From NCBI GenBank assembly GCA_016462375.1, contig JAEMTJ010000001.1, positions 4,085 to 46,322 on the forward strand: DNA of 42,238 bases. Reading direction: 5' to 3'. This document shows positions 23,659 to 32,175 of the stretch, piece by piece. The DNA is from Rhodoluna sp. Its GTDB lineage: Bacteria > Actinomycetota > Actinomycetes > Actinomycetales > Microbacteriaceae. The notes under the pieces are model-generated. The model saw only the letters and a program-made list of their open reading frames with translations, did no database searches and was not told where the DNA came from. The number at the start of each line of letters is the position of its first letter. Within the stretch, counting starts at the first letter, position 1. A program made the position numbers and the translations under genes.

Positions 23659-25296
23659 TTAGCGCTTCTGCTTAACAATCTGCTCTTGGTCAACTTCTTC
23701 TTCAGCGATAGCCGCAACAGACTCGTTGCCAACTGAAGCTAGCGGCTTACCAACACCGGTTAGGAAGCTCTTCTTGAACTTCAAAACATCAGCCTCAAGA
23801 GCTGAAACAGTGTCGTCCTTTAGGTCGTTGGTCTCACGAATGGTGGTTAGCACCTGTGAGTTACGACGAAGGTAGTCAAGCAGTTCGCTTTCGAAACGAA
23901 GCACGTCTTCAACAGGAACTTCATCTAGCTTGCCGGTAGTTCCTGCCCAGATAGAAACTGTTTGTTCTTCAACTGGGTATGGAGAATACTGCGGTTGCTT
24001 TAGAAGCTGCATTAGACGAGCACCGCGAGCAAGTTGCTGACGAGATGCAGCATCTAGGTCGCTTGCGAACATTGCAAAAGCTTCAAGTGAACGGTACTGA
24101 GCAAGCTCAAGCTTTAACGTTCCAGAAACCTTCTTGATGCCCTTAACCTGAGCAGCTCCGCCAACACGAGAAACAGAGATACCAACATCAATAGCAGGTC
24201 TCTGGTTAGCGTTGAATAAGTCTGACTGCAAGAAGATCTGACCATCGGTAATCGAGATTACGTTGGTCGGAATGTATGCAGAAACGTCGTTAGCTTTGGT
24301 TTCAATGATTGGAAGTCCAGTCATGGAACCAGCACCAAGTTCGTCGTTCAACTTTGCACAACGCTCAAGTAGACGTGAGTGTAAGTAGAAAACGTCACCT
24401 GGATATGCTTCACGGCCTGGCGGACGACGAAGTAGCAGTGAGATCGAACGGTAAGCCTCAGCCTGCTTTGATAAATCATCAAAAATGATTAGGACGTGCT
24501 TGCCGTCATACATCCAGTGCTGACCAATTGCAGAACCGGTGTATGGAGCTAAGTACTTGAAACCAGCTGGGTCTGAGGCAGGAGAAGCCACGATAGTGGT
24601 GTATTCCATAGCTCCAGCAGCTTCCAGAGCACCCTTCACCGCAGCAATGGTTGAACCCTTTTGACCAACAGCAACATAAATACAACGAACCTGCTTCTTT
24701 GTGTCGCCTGATTCCCAGTTAGCCTTCTGGTTGATGATGGTGTCGATAGCAATAGCGGTCTTACCGGTCTGACGGTCTCCAATGATCAGCTGACGCTGTC
24801 CTCGACCAACAGGAATCATCGCGTCAATCGCCTTGATACCAGTTTGCAGCGGCTCGTGAACTGATTTACGGGCCATAACGCCGGGAGCCTGAAGTTCAAG
24901 TGCGCGACGAGCAGTGGTCTTTATTTCACCCTTGCCATCGATTGGCGCACCTACTGGGTTAACAACACGCCCAAGGAACTCATCGCCAACAGGAACTGAA
25001 AGGATCTCGCCAGTGCGCTCTACCTTCATACCCTCAACGATTTGACCGAACTCACCAAGGATGATGACACCGATCTCACGCTCATCTAGGTTCTGAGCTA
25101 GGCCCAGAGTGCCATCTTCGAACTTGAGCAGCTCGTTAGCCATAACGCTGGGAAGACCTTCAACGTGAGCGATACCGTCACCGGCATCGATGACGTGACC
25201 GATTTCGGTGCGACTAGCCTGAGTCGGCTCGTAGGACTTAGCAAAGTCCTTTAGCGCATCACGAATCTCATCCGGACTGATACTTAGATCTGCCAT
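23659..25296 (-). CDS. atpA: ATP synthase alpha subunit
   Basis: Non-catalytic nucleotide-binding subunit of F1. 545 residues: N-terminal beta barrel (GDGIAHVEGLPSVMANE), P-loop GDRQTGKT (173-180), and the alpha signature PAIDVGISVSRVG. The C-terminus has an extra tail of about 25 residues after KKSFLTGVGKPLA, rich in Val, Ala and Glu, typical of actinobacterial alpha subunits. It is 24 bases downstream of atpH. Confidence 0.99.
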   Translation of the reverse strand: MADLSISPDEIRDALKDFAKSYEPTQASRTEIGHVIDAGDGIAHVEGLPSVMANELLKFEDGTLGLAQNLDEREIGVIILGEFGQIVEGMKVERTGEILSVPVGDEFLGRVVNPVGAPIDGKGEIKTTARRALELQAPGVMARKSVHEPLQTGIKAIDAMIPVGRGQRQLIIGDRQTGKTAIAIDTIINQKANWESGDTKKQVRCIYVAVGQKGSTIAAVKGALEAAGAMEYTTIVASPASDPAGFKYLAPYTGSAIGQHWMYDGKHVLIIFDDLSKQAEAYRSISLLLRRPPGREAYPGDVFYLHSRLLERCAKLNDELGAGSMTGLPIIETKANDVSAYIPTNVISITDGQIFLQSDLFNANQRPAIDVGISVSRVGGAAQVKGIKKVSGTLKLELAQYRSLEAFAMFASDLDAASRQQLARGARLMQLLKQPQYSPYPVEEQTVSIWAGTTGKLDEVPVEDVLRFESELLDYLRRNSQVLTTIRETNDLKDDTVSALEADVLKFKKSFLTGVGKPLASVGNESVAAIAEEEVDQEQIVKQKR

Positions 25297-25320
25297 CTTG
25301 TTCCCTCTACTTCTGAAGCG

Positions 25321-26148
25321 TTAGCTTCGGTTAACACTTGCAGCGGCGGAAGCCAACTGCAGTTTTAGGTTTTGCAGACGGTTACTTACGCTTCCGTCGA
25401 TTATCTCGCCAGCAATCTGAACAACCATTCCACCGATGATTGAAGAATCAACCTCGACGTTCAAGCGGATCTGCTGACCATAAGTTTTTGCCAGTGATGA
25501 GCGAAGTCGCTCAATCTGGTTTTGATCTAGTACTGATGAAACTGTTACCGTTGCAACCAATGATTCGCCGTAAGCAGCAATCTGCTTACCAAACTGATCA
25601 AGAACTGTTGCAATTCGACGGCCGCGCGCAGAGCCAACAGCCTGACTGATGATTGCCTTGGTAACTGCATGGACCTTGCCGCCAACTAGCGCATCAACCA
25701 AAGCAATTTTTACGTTGTTCGGTGCACTTTTGTTGCTCAAGGCAAACTGCAGTTCGCGGTTTGAAGCAACTACCTGCTGAAAAGCAAATAGTTCGCTCTG
25801 GACCTGATCCAACACAGCTATCTTCGATGCTGTTGCAGCCGCAGAGTGAACACCTAGTTGCTCAAGAACAACAACTAGGTCAATGCCTCTCGAGTAACGC
25901 TTAGCAACAACTAACTTCACGAACTCGACTGCGCTTAAAGAAACCTTGCCGCCAAAGACTCGGTCAATTAGACCGTCCTTAGTTGCACTCTCAGTGGAAG
26001 GATCCGAGAGAATGCCGCGCAATTGAGCAGAGCTCGAGATTGCGTCAGCTGCGACAAATAAATCAGTTGCAAAGGCAAGCTCTGAGCCAAGGTAGGCGGA
26101 AATCTCTGCCTTCGCCTGGGCTAGCGCTTGTCGAGTGGAAGAAGCCAT
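25321..26148 (-). CDS. atpH: ATP synthase delta subunit
   Basis: Peripheral-stalk subunit that joins F1 to the b subunits. 275 residues, longer than the ~180-residue proteobacterial form and in keeping with actinobacterial delta proteins that carry an additional N-terminal helical part (about 1-95). The conserved OSCP/delta block is in the C-terminal half (VSSVLDQNQIERLRSSLAK, IGGMVVQIAGEIIDGSVSNRL in outline). It begins 6 bases after the atpF stop. Confidence 0.95.
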   Translation of the reverse strand: MASSTRQALAQAKAEISAYLGSELAFATDLFVAADAISSSAQLRGILSDPSTESATKDGLIDRVFGGKVSLSAVEFVKLVVAKRYSRGIDLVVVLEQLGVHSAAATASKIAVLDQVQSELFAFQQVVASNRELQFALSNKSAPNNVKIALVDALVGGKVHAVTKAIISQAVGSARGRRIATVLDQFGKQIAAYGESLVATVTVSSVLDQNQIERLRSSLAKTYGQQIRLNVEVDSSIIGGMVVQIAGEIIDGSVSNRLQNLKLQLASAAASVNRS

Positions 26149-26154
26149 TATTAC

Positions 26155-26697
26155 TTACTTGCCTTCTTTTTCTAGATCTGCCAAGAAGCCGTCAACAATT
26201 GCTGAGGCACTCTTGTCTTCTTTTAGGTTGTTCTTAACGACACTTGAAGCTAGCTCAAGCGCTAAACTGCCGACCTCTGCGCGCAGAGCAATCACAGCGG
26301 ACTGAGTGTCTGCCTCGATTTGCTTCTTTGCGGTTTCAATCATGCGTTCAGCATTTAACCTTGCTGCTTCAGTAATCTCAACCGATACCTGAGCAGCTTC
26401 GGCACGAGCAGCGTTGATAATCTCCGCGCGCTCCTGTCTTGATGCTGCTTGATCAGCTTCGATGTTTGCAGTCTTTGCTGCCGCTTCAGCTTGAGCCTTT
26501 TCAGCCAGAGCTAAGCGACCTTCGATCGCTTCGGTTCTAGCATCAATGTTCTTTTTGAAGTTAGGTAGCACCTTGAACCAGAAGAAGACCAGCAGAATCG
26601 CGAAAACAACAGCAGACCAAACAAGGTCAGCAGTCGCAGGCACCAGCGGGTTTGCAGCCGCTGAAGTGCGCATAATTTCGTGAATAACTGGAGTCAT
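26155..26697 (-). CDS. atpF: ATP synthase b subunit
   Basis: Membrane-anchored peripheral stalk. 180 residues: one membrane helix (about 21-43, DLVWSAVVFAILLVFFWFKVLP), then a long charged, alanine-rich helix predicted to dimerise as a coiled coil (about 50-165). ATG 26697 is supported by TAGGAC about 9 bases upstream; an internal ATG at residue 9 is less likely. It follows atpE by 11 bases. Confidence 0.97.
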   Translation of the reverse strand: MTPVIHEIMRTSAAANPLVPATADLVWSAVVFAILLVFFWFKVLPNFKKNIDARTEAIEGRLALAEKAQAEAAAKTANIEADQAASRQERAEIINAARAEAAQVSVEITEAARLNAERMIETAKKQIEADTQSAVIALRAEVGSLALELASSVVKNNLKEDKSASAIVDGFLADLEKEGK

Positions 26698-26708
26698 TTA
26701 GTTAAGTC

Positions 26709-26966
26709 CTAGGCTGCGAAGATGAATGGGGTTGCTAGACCGATAAGGGCTAGAGCTTCGGTGAACGCAATACCAAGCCACATTGTTACCTGCAGACGAG
26801 CTGCTAGTTCCGGTTGGCGAGCGATTGACTCGATTGTCTTTGAAACAACTAGTCCCACACCGATGCCTGGGCCAATCGCGGCAAGACCGTAGCCTAGAAC
26901 GCCGAGGTTACCTGATATTTGTGATACCTGAGTCGCAGCTTCTGCTGCTAAGTGAATGATCTGCAC
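26709..26966 (-). CDS. atpE: ATP synthase c subunit
   Basis: Proton-carrying rotor ring subunit. 85 residues forming a helical hairpin: glycine-rich first helix (YGLAAIGPGIGVGLVV), polar loop with ARQPE (R50-Q51-P52), and second helix with ion-binding E70 in GIAFTEALALIG. The residues around E70 look like a proton-type rather than sodium-type site, judged by eye. It lies 50 bases after atpB. Confidence 0.98.
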   Translation of the reverse strand: MQIIHLAAEAATQVSQISGNLGVLGYGLAAIGPGIGVGLVVSKTIESIARQPELAARLQVTMWLGIAFTEALALIGLATPFIFAA

Positions 26967-27016
26967 TTTATTTTCCTTCCATGGTTTGAATTAGCGGTTG
27001 CTAACTCTTTTGTTTC

Positions 27017-27859
27017 TTAGTGTTCATCCGCTAACGACAGCTGAATGTAAACAGTCGTTAGCAGTGTGAAGACGTAGGCCTGCAGGAATGCCACCAACAT
27101 CTCAAAGAGTGTGAAGACAAACCCGAAGGTAAAGGTTCCAACACCGAAGGTCTTGAAGATACCCTCCGAGTTGAAAAAGAAATACTGTGTTGCGCTAAAA
27201 CATAGTACTAAGAGCAAGTGACCAGCAATCATGTTCATCATTAGACGAAGAGCAAGTGTTACTGGACGAAGAATAAAGGTTGAAAGGAACTCGATAGGAG
27301 TTACCAAGATATAGAAAGGCGCTGGAACACCGGCCGGGAATAGCGCATTCTTGAAGAAGCGCAGGCCGTGTTTTCTAACACCTGCATAAATAAAAGTCAC
27401 ATAGGCAGCTAAGGCCAAGATCAAGGGCAACCCGATAACTGAGGTTCCAGCGATGTTTAGACCCGGGATGATTCCTGTGATGTTCATACCTAGAACAATG
27501 AAGAAAATTGTTGTTAGCAGTGGCAGGAATCTGTCACCATCTTTTTCACCAAGTTGCTCATGCGCAATTGACTTCCGGACGAAGTTTAGAGACATTTCAC
27601 CGAACATTTGGAAACGACCTGGCACGAACTGCCCAGTTTGAGTGCTCTTACGGAAACGGTTTGACCACAGCCAGAAAACTAGAATCAACAAGCCAGTGAC
27701 CAAAAGACGGATCAACATGATTCGGTTTAGCTCCAACGGAGTGCCGCCAAATGCAACAACTTCAGGGTAAAACTCATTAATAGTCGGCGCTTCGAAGCCG
27801 CCTTCGCCTTCGGCGACCGGCTTCAGAACTGCACTAAGCAGTGTGAGCGTAGATAACAA
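27017..27859 (-). CDS. atpB: ATP synthase a subunit (TTG start)
   Basis: Stator subunit forming the proton half-channels. 280 residues with five to six membrane helices; the essential arginine is R205 in TLALRLMMNMIAGHLLL, and the last helix includes LFEMLVAFLQAYVFTLL. The reading frame has a stop three codons upstream of the TTG at 27859, so no earlier ATG or GTG is possible, and AGGAG (27869-27873) is correctly spaced, 9 bases away. TTG is therefore the start, which may keep expression of the first structural gene modest. The 150 bases upstream, after the atpI-like gene, hold no clear promoter that I can assign. Confidence 0.96.
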   Translation of the reverse strand: MLSTLTLLSAVLKPVAEGEGGFEAPTINEFYPEVVAFGGTPLELNRIMLIRLLVTGLLILVFWLWSNRFRKSTQTGQFVPGRFQMFGEMSLNFVRKSIAHEQLGEKDGDRFLPLLTTIFFIVLGMNITGIIPGLNIAGTSVIGLPLILALAAYVTFIYAGVRKHGLRFFKNALFPAGVPAPFYILVTPIEFLSTFILRPVTLALRLMMNMIAGHLLLVLCFSATQYFFFNSEGIFKTFGVGTFTFGFVFTLFEMLVAFLQAYVFTLLTTVYIQLSLADEH

Positions 27860-27868
27860 CAGCTTTTA

Positions 27869-27873
27869 CTCCT
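27869..27873 (-). promoter_or_regulatory. Ribosome binding site that fixes the atpB TTG start
   Basis: AGGAG on the minus strand, 9 bases before TTG 27859. An in-frame TAA lies between this site and the TTG, so the start cannot be further upstream. Confidence 0.75.
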
Positions 27874-28009
27874 GTTTCGGGGCAGGGCATAACCTAACCT
27901 TGCGGCGATTTACAGTGCTTTACGCTGCGACATAAGTGCAAGCGCTCTCTAAATGTTATCAGGAACTAGCAGGGGGAAAACGCCATCCAGCACCATATTT
28001 ATTGAAAAG

Positions 28010-28429
28010 TTAAGGCTTGTCCAAGGTCGCCGTGAGCCTAGCCTTAGAAACAATCAGGGTATCGATAACCAATCCCCCGATGACCGCTGAAACAACCGTA
28101 AAAAACACTATTGGCCTGGAGTCACGAGTCAGCCAATCGGACTTGTTGAGGAAGCTAAAACCAATCAGAAACAGGACCATTTTGATCAGCCAGCCACCCA
28201 GAACGGCACCTAAGAACCCAGCCAGATTGAGCTTTGAGCCAATTAGGACACTTAGTGCAGTTAGCGCTGTGAATAGGAAGGCTGCTCCTGAGCCGATCAG
28301 TGCCGCATAGACACCTGGTAAGCCGGTCAACAAGTACCCAACCAAAGAGCCCACTATGCCGATAGCCGCAACTAAGGCAGCGCCAAGGCGCAGGACTCGG
28401 CCAATTACTGTTCCGAGACTGTCAAACAT
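28010..28429 (-). CDS. AtpI-position membrane protein
   Basis: 139 residues with four hydrophobic segments (about 15-37, 40-62, 69-92, 106-128). It stands where atpI (ATP synthase assembly factor for the c ring) is found in most operons, between wecA and atpB, but the sequence is not clearly similar to characterised AtpI. The size and helix number fit. It overlaps the wecA end by 8 bases and is separated from atpB by 150 bases. I regard an ATP-synthase-related role as likely from position only. Confidence 0.75.
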   Translation of the reverse strand: MFDSLGTVIGRVLRLGAALVAAIGIVGSLVGYLLTGLPGVYAALIGSGAAFLFTALTALSVLIGSKLNLAGFLGAVLGGWLIKMVLFLIGFSFLNKSDWLTRDSRPIVFFTVVSAVIGGLVIDTLIVSKARLTATLDKP

Positions 28430-29540
28430 TGAGTGCCTTCCTTCGCTTACTGAATTTGATGACCGCAGGCCAAGCTGTGAATGTCAGCGAGGCTGATATT
28501 GAGAGCAGAGCGAACAAGATAACCCAGCCCAGATCGGTTAGAAACAAGAGCAGACAGCTTACTGATACTGAAATAGACCAGAAGTAAAAAACAAGGACGG
28601 AGCCTAAATGACTGTGACCAAAGTCCTGAAGTCTGTGGTGCAGGTGCTTTCGATCTGCAGCAAATGGAGATTTTCCTGCTGCCAGGCGTCTAACCACGGC
28701 AAGGGCAAAGTCCAACAAAGGCAGGATAAGGATCGAAATGGGGAGAATCAAAGGCAGCACTGCAGGTACTAAGTCGTCTCTGTTCAAAGCTGCTGGGTCA
28801 ATCTGGCCGGTAACTGTTAGCGCAGAGGTCGTCATCAAAAGACCTAAGAGCATAGCTCCCGAGTCTCCCATGAAGATTTTCGCAACATGCCAGTTATGGG
28901 GCAGGAATCCAGCACACATACCAATCACAATTGCGGAAAGCATGGTGGCTAGGTTGAAGTAGTTGGTAGGAGAAATTTGTTGAGCTAGCAAATAGGAATA
29001 TACAAAGAAAACTATCGTTCCAATCAGGACCACTCCAGCAACCAGACCATCTAAACCATCAATGAAGTTCACTGCATTCATGATTAGCACTGCGAGGAAC
29101 ACTGTGACCACGAATGATACGCCGAATGACCCGACTGTGAGCCCAAAGATCGGCAGTGAAACTATCTGCACTCCGTTCCAAGCTAGAACTCCAGCGGCTA
29201 GAAATTGACCTGCAAGCTTTAGTGTCCAGTCAAGATCGTAAAGATCATCAAGAAACCCGATGACCATAACAACTAGCGCTGCCGCCGCAATCGCAATAAT
29301 TGGTCCAGGGTCTGCAAAAACAACATCAAACCATCCAATAGGAGCTGCAATTGCAAGGGAAACCAAAAAACCCAAGAACATTGCGATTCCACCGATTCGC
29401 GGAGTTGGTGTGCTGTGGCTGTCTCTTGAGCGAATATCTTTCGGATAAATCTCATATTTCACTGCTGCACGACAAACTAGATATGTGGCGAGGTACGTTA
29501 CGACAAAGGCGATTCCCATCAAAAGCAAATATGCGCGCAC
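28422..29540 (-). CDS. wecA: Polyprenyl-phosphate GlcNAc-1-phosphate transferase (WecA/MraY family)
   Basis: Puts N-acetylglucosamine-1-phosphate on a polyprenyl-phosphate carrier, starting teichoic-acid-like polymers, arabinogalactan linker or other glycans. 372 residues with about eleven membrane segments. Family motifs: GFLDDLYD (95-102; the DD pair), NAVNFIDGLDGL (155-166), and the loop HHRLQDFGHS near residue 297. The start is GTG at 29540, overlapping the tsaC stop (TAGTG). Location between tsaC and the atp operon is usual in Actinobacteria. MraY is excluded by context (no mur genes). Confidence 0.93.
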   Translation of the reverse strand: MRAYLLLMGIAFVVTYLATYLVCRAAVKYEIYPKDIRSRDSHSTPTPRIGGIAMFLGFLVSLAIAAPIGWFDVVFADPGPIIAIAAAALVVMVIGFLDDLYDLDWTLKLAGQFLAAGVLAWNGVQIVSLPIFGLTVGSFGVSFVVTVFLAVLIMNAVNFIDGLDGLVAGVVLIGTIVFFVYSYLLAQQISPTNYFNLATMLSAIVIGMCAGFLPHNWHVAKIFMGDSGAMLLGLLMTTSALTVTGQIDPAALNRDDLVPAVLPLILPISILILPLLDFALAVVRRLAAGKSPFAADRKHLHHRLQDFGHSHLGSVLVFYFWSISVSVSCLLLFLTDLGWVILFALLSISASLTFTAWPAVIKFSKRRKALNV

Positions 29541-30235
29541 TAGTTATCGGCACCCTCAAGTAAGTTGCCGACGACGGTTTGTATTTTGGCAAGGCTGAGT
29601 GCACCCTGTCGAATTACCTTTATCTTGCCCGAGGTTGTGAGCACACCTTTATCGTCATAGCTGTCTTCTAATCCAGTTAGATCAAGAATTGTTGAAGCCT
29701 CACCCTTAGGGCTAGTGCCACCGTCTAAATAAACCTCAACAGAGTCACCTAGGTAATCGAAGGCTTGCTTGGCAGTGGTGGCTGCCGGCGATCCCGTTAG
29801 GTTGGCACTAGAAACCGCAAGTGGACCAGTTTCTTCAATTAGAGCCAATGCAATCTTGTGATCTGGAACTCTAAGAGCAACTGTCTGCTTAGTTTCGCCA
29901 AGATCCCAATCGAGTGAAGGTTGCGAGCGAAGAATTAGAGTCAATGCTCCTGGCCAAAAGGTTTCAGCAAGCTTTGTTGCTGCATCGGGAAGAACTTCTA
30001 CTAAAGCTCTAGCCATGTTGAGGTTTGCAACTAGAACAGGAGGTGGGGATTGCCTGTCTCTTCCTTTCGCAGTCAACAATTTCTGAACAGCATCAGGTGA
30101 GAAAGCGTTCGCCGCCAAGCCATAAACGGTGTCTGTTGGGATAACAGCTAAATCGTTTCTACCCAGACTGACTTTTGCTAACCGCATTCCGGTTAATAGG
30201 TCAGTATCTACTGAACAGTCAAAAATCTTCTGCAC
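29540..30235 (-). CDS. tsaC: L-threonylcarbamoyladenylate synthase (YrdC/Sua5)
   Basis: Makes threonylcarbamoyl-AMP from threonine, bicarbonate and ATP for the t6A37 tRNA modification. 231 residues with the family motif PTDTVYGLAANA (34-45) and the SSANLTGSPAATT loop. It lacks the C-terminal Sua5 domain, so it is the short form. The start is GTG at 30235, preceded by AGGTGAG, 15 bases after the prmC stop. Following prf/prmC is the normal place in Actinobacteria. Confidence 0.95.
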   Translation of the reverse strand: MQKIFDCSVDTDLLTGMRLAKVSLGRNDLAVIPTDTVYGLAANAFSPDAVQKLLTAKGRDRQSPPPVLVANLNMARALVEVLPDAATKLAETFWPGALTLILRSQPSLDWDLGETKQTVALRVPDHKIALALIEETGPLAVSSANLTGSPAATTAKQAFDYLGDSVEVYLDGGTSPKGEASTILDLTGLEDSYDDKGVLTTSGKIKVIRQGALSLAKIQTVVGNLLEGADN

Positions 30236-30250
30236 ATCTCACCTGACTTT

Positions 30251-31096
30251 CTATGCCAAAGCTGTGGTTGCTCGGTCTCGACCAACCAAATCCTTATGGG
30301 TTCTAACTTGTATCCACCCTGATGCCAATAGTAGTTCCCGAACTGCTTCTCCCTGCATGTCGGCATGCTCAATGATAAGAGTTCCGCCTGATCTAAGTAA
30401 CCGTTTAGCTGCTGAGTCGACATTTCTAACCACATCGAGCCCATCCGCTCCACCGTATAAGGCAAGGCTAGGGTCATGCAGATGAACTTCAGGATAAATC
30501 GGAATCATCTGGTCTGGAATGTATGGCGGGTTAGAAACTAAGACATCAACTATGCCGTTTAGTTCTGGAAATGCATCAACCAAATCGCCCTGAACAAGGA
30601 CAGCCTCAGGAGCAAGCTCTGCAAAATTCACTCTGGTGTATTCAAGCGCATCTTCGCTCAGTTCAATAGCAAACACTTTGGCGTTAGAAACCTCCACCGC
30701 AAGACTTAGTGCAATCGCTCCAGAACCGGTAGCAAGATCCACTGCAATTGGAGACTCATTCCCTACTGCACGAAGCGCATCAACTGCTAACTGAGTAACT
30801 ACTTCTGTCTCAGGCCTTGGCACAAAAACACCAGGGCCAACCTTTAGTGTCAACCTACGAAAATGAGCAACACCAGTTAGATGCTGCAAAGGGATCCGCT
30901 GTGCTCTTTTACCAACCAGGTCTGCATAGATTTCGGTTTCAGTAAATTCGGCATCTGTAAATGCTTTTGCTTGCAATTCTCCACGAGAGATTTTTAGCAA
31001 ATGCGCTAAGAGTATTTCTGCATCTGCTGCTGCAGATTCAATTCCAGCTTTGGCAAATGATTCAGTGGCAGATTGAAGGGCAGCTTGGATTTTCAT
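30251..31096 (-). CDS. prmC: Peptide chain release factor N5-glutamine methyltransferase
   Basis: Methylates the Gln of the GGQ motif in release factors using S-adenosylmethionine. 281 residues: N-terminal helical substrate domain (1-80), FVPRPETEVV (91-100), SAM motif DLATGSGAIALSLA (120-133), and catalytic NPPY (189-192). The ATG overlaps the prfA stop by one base (TAATG), tying enzyme and substrate together. Confidence 0.96.
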   Translation of the reverse strand: MKIQAALQSATESFAKAGIESAAADAEILLAHLLKISRGELQAKAFTDAEFTETEIYADLVGKRAQRIPLQHLTGVAHFRRLTLKVGPGVFVPRPETEVVTQLAVDALRAVGNESPIAVDLATGSGAIALSLAVEVSNAKVFAIELSEDALEYTRVNFAELAPEAVLVQGDLVDAFPELNGIVDVLVSNPPYIPDQMIPIYPEVHLHDPSLALYGGADGLDVVRNVDSAAKRLLRSGGTLIIEHADMQGEAVRELLLASGWIQVRTHKDLVGRDRATTALA

Positions 31097-32175
31097 TAGG
31101 CTGATTCGCCTAGAGCAGCCAATCTCGCTTCTTCGTCTGCCTGAATAGCCGACTGAACAACAGGCTCAAGAGCACCGTCCATAACCTGGTCAAGGTTGTA
31201 TGACTTGTACCCGGTGCGGTGGTCAGCAATCCGGTTTTCTGGGAAATTGTAGGTTCTGATTCGCTCAGATCTGTCAACGCTTTTAACCTGTGATTTACGA
31301 GCAGCTGAAAGTTCTGCTTCGAGGGCTTCTTGCTGTGCTGCCAAAATACGAGCACGAAGCACACGCATCGCTGCCTCTCGGTTTTGTAACTGAGATTTTT
31401 CGTTCTGCATCGAAACAACAATTCCGGTTGGAATGTGAGTGATACGCACCGCTGAGTCGGTTGTGTTAACCGATTGACCACCGGGGCCAGATGAACGGAA
31501 CACGTCAACACGGATTTCGTTCTGGCTAATCTCCACTTCTTCTGGAGCGTCAACTTCCGGGAAGACTAGAACACCGGCAGCTGAGGTATGGATACGACCT
31601 TGAGTTTCAGTTACAGGAACACGCTGAACTCTGTGCACTCCACCTTCATACTTCAAATGCGCCCAGACACCTTCGGCAGGATCCGCTGAATTTCCCTTAA
31701 TAGCCACTTGAACATCTTTGACTCCGCCGAGGTCAGATTCATTCTTATCAAGAATTTCTGTCTTCCAGTTCTTGCTGTTGGCATACTGGATATACATTCT
31801 CAGCAAATCAGCTGCAAAGAGCGCAGACTCTGCTCCACCTTCACCGGCTTTGATTTCCATAATTACATCTCGACCATCATCAGGGTCTCTTGGAATTAGT
31901 AAACGTCTAAGTTTCTCTGTTGCCTCGTGAAGCTTTTCTTCCATGGCTGGAATTTCATCAGCAAAACTTTCGTCCTCTTTAGCCATTTCTTTGGCGGCAT
32001 CAAGGTCTGCTTGCATTGAATTCACACCATGGTATGCCGAAACAATAGCGTTGAGCTCCGCATATCTGCGGTTTAGCTTCTTAGCTAGTGTCGGGTTGGC
32101 ATGAACCGAAGCTTCAGAGAGTTGAGTTTGCAACTCTGCGTGTTCAGCCAGAAGTGCCTGGACTGAAGAAAGCAT
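31096..32175 (-). CDS. prfA: Peptide chain release factor 1
   Basis: Recognises UAA and UAG stop codons and triggers peptide release. 359 residues. The codon-recognition tripeptide P-V-T (187-189) marks it as RF1 rather than RF2, and GGQ is at 232-234 in SSGPGGQSVNTTDSAV. The ATG overlaps the rho stop (TAATG), and the stop overlaps the prmC start. Confidence 0.97.
   Translation of the reverse strand: MLSSVQALLAEHAELQTQLSEASVHANPTLAKKLNRRYAELNAIVSAYHGVNSMQADLDAAKEMAKEDESFADEIPAMEEKLHEATEKLRRLLIPRDPDDGRDVIMEIKAGEGGAESALFAADLLRMYIQYANSKNWKTEILDKNESDLGGVKDVQVAIKGNSADPAEGVWAHLKYEGGVHRVQRVPVTETQGRIHTSAAGVLVFPEVDAPEEVEISQNEIRVDVFRSSGPGGQSVNTTDSAVRITHIPTGIVVSMQNEKSQLQNREAAMRVLRARILAAQQEALEAELSAARKSQVKSVDRSERIRTYNFPENRIADHRTGYKSYNLDQVMDGALEPVVQSAIQADEEARLAALGESA

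Noticed and set aside
27874..28009. A specific promoter or riboswitch upstream of atpB
   Set aside because: Several AT-rich hexamers occur, but none has a convincing -35 partner, and no known riboswitch core was recognised.
31110..31553. Minus-strand 147-codon frame inside prfA
   Set aside because: It is an alternative frame of the GGQ-containing part of RF1, with Gln/Arg/Leu-rich shadow composition.
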